DNA from: a bacterium
Lineage (GTDB): Bacteria; Desulfobacterota; Binatia; DP-6
Length of the DNA: 64,000 nt
Reading direction: 5' to 3'
Assembly: GCA_026129405.1 (NCBI GenBank)
Contig: JAHCID010000010.1
Span: 62,001 to 126,000, forward strand
Each line of letters begins with the position of its first letter. Within the stretch, counting starts at the first letter, position 1. The notes below the pieces were generated by a model that made no database searches, was not told where the DNA came from, and worked only from the letters and a program-made list of their open reading frames with translations. Of the stretch, positions 61,202 through 64,000 are shown piece by piece. A program made the translations under genes and the position numbers.

Positions 61202-64000
61202 TCAGGACGCCGCCGCGGCAGGATCGAGGTCGTGGAAGCGGGTCGCCACCTTGTGCACGTGCAGGGTGGGGAGGACGCCCGGGTCGAGCGCCAGCAGCTC
61301 GCCGACGACGACCGGCGGTCGCAGCGTCCCCTCGGGGCCGACGGCGATGTCGACGCGCAGCCGATCGGGGCCGGCGAGCTCGACGCGCTCGACGCTGCGC
61401 CGCGCGTCGACGACCCGCTCGCCGTGCTTGCCGACCTTGCGCACGAGCAGCTCGGGGGCGTCGGCGAAGCGCCGGACGGCGTCGGCGAGCGCCTCGGGCG
61501 TCGGCGGGGCGTCGAGCGGTGCCAGGTCGACCTCGAACGAGTACGCGGCGATCGACTGGTCGATGCTGCGCTCGGCGCGCGGAACCTCGTGCACCGACGT
61601 CGGCTCGAGCCCCTCGGGCAGCTCCGCGATCAGGCGGCGCAGCACCTCGGCCGGGTCGAGCACGCGCGTCAGCTCGACGTCGAGATGCTCGTCGTCGCTC
61701 GAGAAGCCGACCGGCAGGGCGGGGCCGAACGCGATGCGCGGCATGGGGTGGTGGCCGCGCGAGTAGGCGACCGGCAGGGCGGCACGCCGGGCGGCGCGCT
61801 GCACGATCGTGCCCAGCTCGCGGGTGCCGATGAAGCGGGCCGGCCCGACCTTGCGGTAGCGGACGCGCAGACGCTGGACGGGTGCCGGCGTGTCGAGGTC
61901 GGGGGTCAGCGACGACGGGACCGCGCCCAGCCACTCCTCGGCGTTGCCGTCGCCGCCGGGCCCCGGGCCGTCGGGCCCGGTGCCGAGCGTCGCGGGCAGC
62001 GGCGCTTCGCGGACCGCGTCGGGCCGCGGCGCCACCGGCAGCCGCGCGGCGCGGCGCTCGGCGACACGTGTGCGGATGGTGCGCCACGCCCGGGTCTCCC
62101 AGGCGGGCAGGGGATCGGCGGTGTCGTCGGCGGGCACCGCCAGCTCGGCCCAGCGCGACACCTGCGCGCCGCGATGGTCGCTGCCGCGGGCGCCGTCGGG
62201 GTGGTAGTCGACGTTGCGGATCGCCTTGAAGTCGCATGCACCGCAATAGGTGCAGCGCTCGACCGAGCAGTCGGGCGTCAGCACGCCCTCGACCGCGCGG
62301 GCGAGGTCGCGGGCGAGGAACGTACGGCTGACGCCGGCGTCGAGGTGGTCCCAGGGCAGCACCTCGTCGAGCCCGCGCCGGCGCAGGTGGCCGTCGCCGC
62401 CCAGGCCGTGCTCGGCGAGCGCGGCCTGCCAGACGTCGAGGCGGCACTGGTCGGACCAGCCGTCGAAGCGGGCGCCGCGTCGCTGCGCGGTCTCGACGAC
62501 GTCGGCGAGACGCCGATCGCCGCGCGCGAACACGCCCTCGAGCCACGACAGACGCGGATCGTGCCACTTGAACTCGACGCCGCGCCGCCGCAGCTCGTGG
62601 CGCAGCAGCGCATGCCGCGCTTCGGTCTCGGCGACGGTGAGCTGTCCCGCCCACTGGAAAGGCGTGTGCGGCTTCGGCGAGAAGGTCGAGACGCTGGCGG
62701 TGACCTTCAGCCGGCCCTTGGCGGCGCGCTTCACGCGGCCGGCCAGCTCGGCGATGCCGCGCACGTCGTCCTCGGTCTCGCTGGGCAGGCCGATCATGAA
62801 ATAGAGCTTCAGGCTGCGCCACCCGAGGTCGGCGAAGAGCCGGGCGGCGTCGAGCAGCTCTTCTTCGCGATACTCCTTCTGGATGACGTCGCGCAGACGC
62901 TGCGTGCCGGCCTCGGGGGCGAGGGTGAAGCCCGTCTTCCGCACGCGGCGGATCTCCTCGAGGATCTTCGGCGACAGCGCGTCGACGCGTGTCGACGGCA
63001 GCGAGACGGCGACGCGCTCGGGCGCGAGGCGGTCCATCAGCGTCTTCAGGACGGGATTGACGCCGCTGTAGTCGCCGGTCGAGAGCGAGAGCAGCGAGAC
63101 CTCCTCGTAGCCGGTGCGCTGCATGAGCGCCGTCGTGTGCTCGACCACGCGCTCCGGATTCCGCTCGCGCAGCGGACGGTAGATGTAGCCCGCCTGGCAG
63201 AAGCGGCAGCCCTTCACGCAGCCGCGCATCACCTCGACGCTGGCCCGGTCGTGGACGACGCCGAGATTGGGGACGACGGGATTCGCCGGCAGCGGCACGG
63301 CGTCGAGGTCGGGCAGGACGCGCTTCGCGACCTGCGCGGGACCGCCGGCGGTGGGCTCGACGGCGAGGAGCGCGCCGCCGTCGGCGTATCGCGGCACGAA
63401 CAGCGCCGGCACGTAGACCCCGGGGATGTCGGCCAGCGCGCGCAGCAGCACGCTGCGATCGTCCCCGCGATGCGCGGCGACGGCGTCGCACAGCTCGCCG
63501 ACCACGTGCTCGCCGTCGCCGAGCACGACGGCGTCGAGGAACGGCGCGATCGGCTCGGGGTTGAACGCACAGGGTCCGCCCCCGACGACCACCGGATCAC
63601 CGGTCCCGCGGTCGGCGCTGCGCAGCGGGATGCCGCCCAGCTCGAGCATGGTGAGGAGGTTCGTGTAGGTCAGCTCGTACTGGAGGCTGAAGCCGACCAC
63701 GTCGAAGTCGTGCAGGGCGCGATGGCTCTCGAGCGATACGAGCGGGAGCCCATGGCGGCGGAGCAGGGCCTCGAGGTCGGTCCACGGCGCGTAGCAGCGC
63801 TCGGCAGCGACGTCGGGCCGCCGATTGAGGACGTCGTAGAGGATCTGCAGCCCGAGGTGGGACTGCGCGATCTCGTAGACCTCCGGAAACGCGAGCGCGA
63901 AGCGGACGCGCACCTGCGCATCGTCCTTGCGCACCGAGCCGCGCTCGTTCCCGAGGTAGCGGCCCGGCTTCTCGACCAGCGGAAGGAGCCGCTCGTACTC
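61202..64000 (-). CDS. TIGR03960-type radical SAM protein with C-terminal DUF2344 domain, N-terminus beyond the window
   Basis: At least 932 residues are visible and the frame continues off the right edge (the first visible residues are EYERLLPLVEKPGRYLGNE). A B12-binding-like domain leads into the radical SAM core with MRGCVKGCRFCQAGY (CxxxCxxC) and TLAPEAGTQRLRDVIQKEY. The C-terminal ~230 residues form the DUF2344 domain (RLRVRYRKVGPARFIGTREL, SRGHHPMPRIAFGPALPVGF). Fused forms like this usually precede rng and rplU-rpmA. The reaction is not established, though a link to RNA or ribosome maturation is inferred from the neighbourhood. A second Cys pair lies in ERCTYCGACDFK. Confidence 0.93.
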   Translation of the reverse strand, partial: EYERLLPLVEKPGRYLGNERGSVRKDDAQVRVRFALAFPEVYEIAQSHLGLQILYDVLNRRPDVAAERCYAPWTDLEALLRRHGLPLVSLESHRALHDFDVVGFSLQYELTYTNLLTMLELGGIPLRSADRGTGDPVVVGGGPCAFNPEPIAPFLDAVVLGDGEHVVGELCDAVAAHRGDDRSVLLRALADIPGVYVPALFVPRYADGGALLAVEPTAGGPAQVAKRVLPDLDAVPLPANPVVPNLGVVHDRASVEVMRGCVKGCRFCQAGYIYRPLRERNPERVVEHTTALMQRTGYEEVSLLSLSTGDYSGVNPVLKTLMDRLAPERVAVSLPSTRVDALSPKILEEIRRVRKTGFTLAPEAGTQRLRDVIQKEYREEELLDAARLFADLGWRSLKLYFMIGLPSETEDDVRGIAELAGRVKRAAKGRLKVTASVSTFSPKPHTPFQWAGQLTVAETEARHALLRHELRRRGVEFKWHDPRLSWLEGVFARGDRRLADVVETAQRRGARFDGWSDQCRLDVWQAALAEHGLGGDGHLRRRGLDEVLPWDHLDAGVSRTFLARDLARAVEGVLTPDCSVERCTYCGACDFKAIRNVDYHPDGARGSDHRGAQVSRWAELAVPADDTADPLPAWETRAWRTIRTRVAERRAARLPVAPRPDAVREAPLPATLGTGPDGPGPGGDGNAEEWLGAVPSSLTPDLDTPAPVQRLRVRYRKVGPARFIGTRELGTIVQRAARRAALPVAYSRGHHPMPRIAFGPALPVGFSSDDEHLDVELTRVLDPAEVLRRLIAELPEGLEPTSVHEVPRAERSIDQSIAAYSFEVDLAPLDAPPTPEALADAVRRFADAPELLVRKVGKHGERVVDARRSVERVELAGPDRLRVDIAVGPEGTLRPPVVVGELLALDPGVLPTLHVHKVATRFHDLDPAAAAS

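Noticed and set aside
61202-64000. Start codon at 63934 for the radical SAM gene
   Set aside because: The frame continues to the window edge with family-typical sequence (LLPLVEKPGRYLGNE), so the real start lies outside the window.

Overview
The window is one 64 kb piece of a high-GC chromosome (well over 70 % GC by eye) from a Gram-negative bacterium. Evidence for Gram-negative: LpxC (lipid A), a type II secretion secretin, a phosphate-selective porin, RlpA and lipoprotein signals. Three luciferase-like (LLM) F420-type oxidoreductases, GTG starts and the general gene style suggest a soil-type lineage of the former Deltaproteobacteria or Binatota. That placement is an inference; no rRNA or tRNA is present to settle it.

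Layout. 0-6.8 kb: nadD (cut by the left edge), proA, two LLM oxidoreductases, proB, obgE, rpmA and rplU. This is the common rplU-rpmA-obgE-proB-proA-nadD block, with two LLM genes between proB and proA. A consensus -35 element lies in front of rplU. 6.8-12.8 kb: a coupled plus-strand run of a glutaredoxin-like gene, a plsX-like gene, an APP1-type phosphatase, cutA, a Nudix remnant, a PIG-L-like gene, a glycosyltransferase and a metallo-beta-lactamase-fold gene. Several of these are broken by single-base shifts or a 71-bp insertion. 12.8-14.8 kb: a HELMH metallopeptidase-like protein coupled to rlpA. 15-19.3 kb: yebC, ruvC, ruvA, ruvB and a GT-C membrane glycosyltransferase. 19.4-21.9 kb: an ECF41-like sigma factor coupled to an FAD oxidoreductase, with a candidate self-regulated promoter, then a small membrane protein. 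22-25.6 kb: an NtrY-type histidine kinase followed by a receiver domain fused to an intact LpxC. 25.6-35.5 kb: a type II secretion operon in the order C-D-E-F-J-L-M-N-I-K. gspL, gspF and gspJ are disrupted by many frameshifts, and no gspG or gspH is seen.

35.6-46.3 kb: a patatin, a cupredoxin coupled to a 16-cysteine secreted protein, a CorA transporter, a second 16-cysteine protein behind a sigma-54-like promoter, an SDR, a 1041-residue secreted repeat protein, an N-formylglutamate-amidohydrolase-like protein and a class I amidotransferase. 46.4-55.3 kb: a complete phosphate-starvation module. phoB-phoR converge on pstS-pstC-pstA-pstB-phoU, and a divergent OprO/P-type porin lies behind Pho-box-like repeats. 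55.3-64 kb: a beta-hydroxyacid dehydrogenase, a third LLM enzyme, an ICMT-like methyltransferase, def, thiO, rng and a TIGR03960-type radical SAM protein cut by the right edge.

The most unusual items are the NtrY/receiver-LpxC pair, which would place the committed step of lipid A synthesis on a two-component output, and the pair of secreted proteins with an almost identical 16-cysteine spacing. Frameshifts cluster at 9-12 kb and 28-32.6 kb. They may be sequence or assembly errors rather than true decay.
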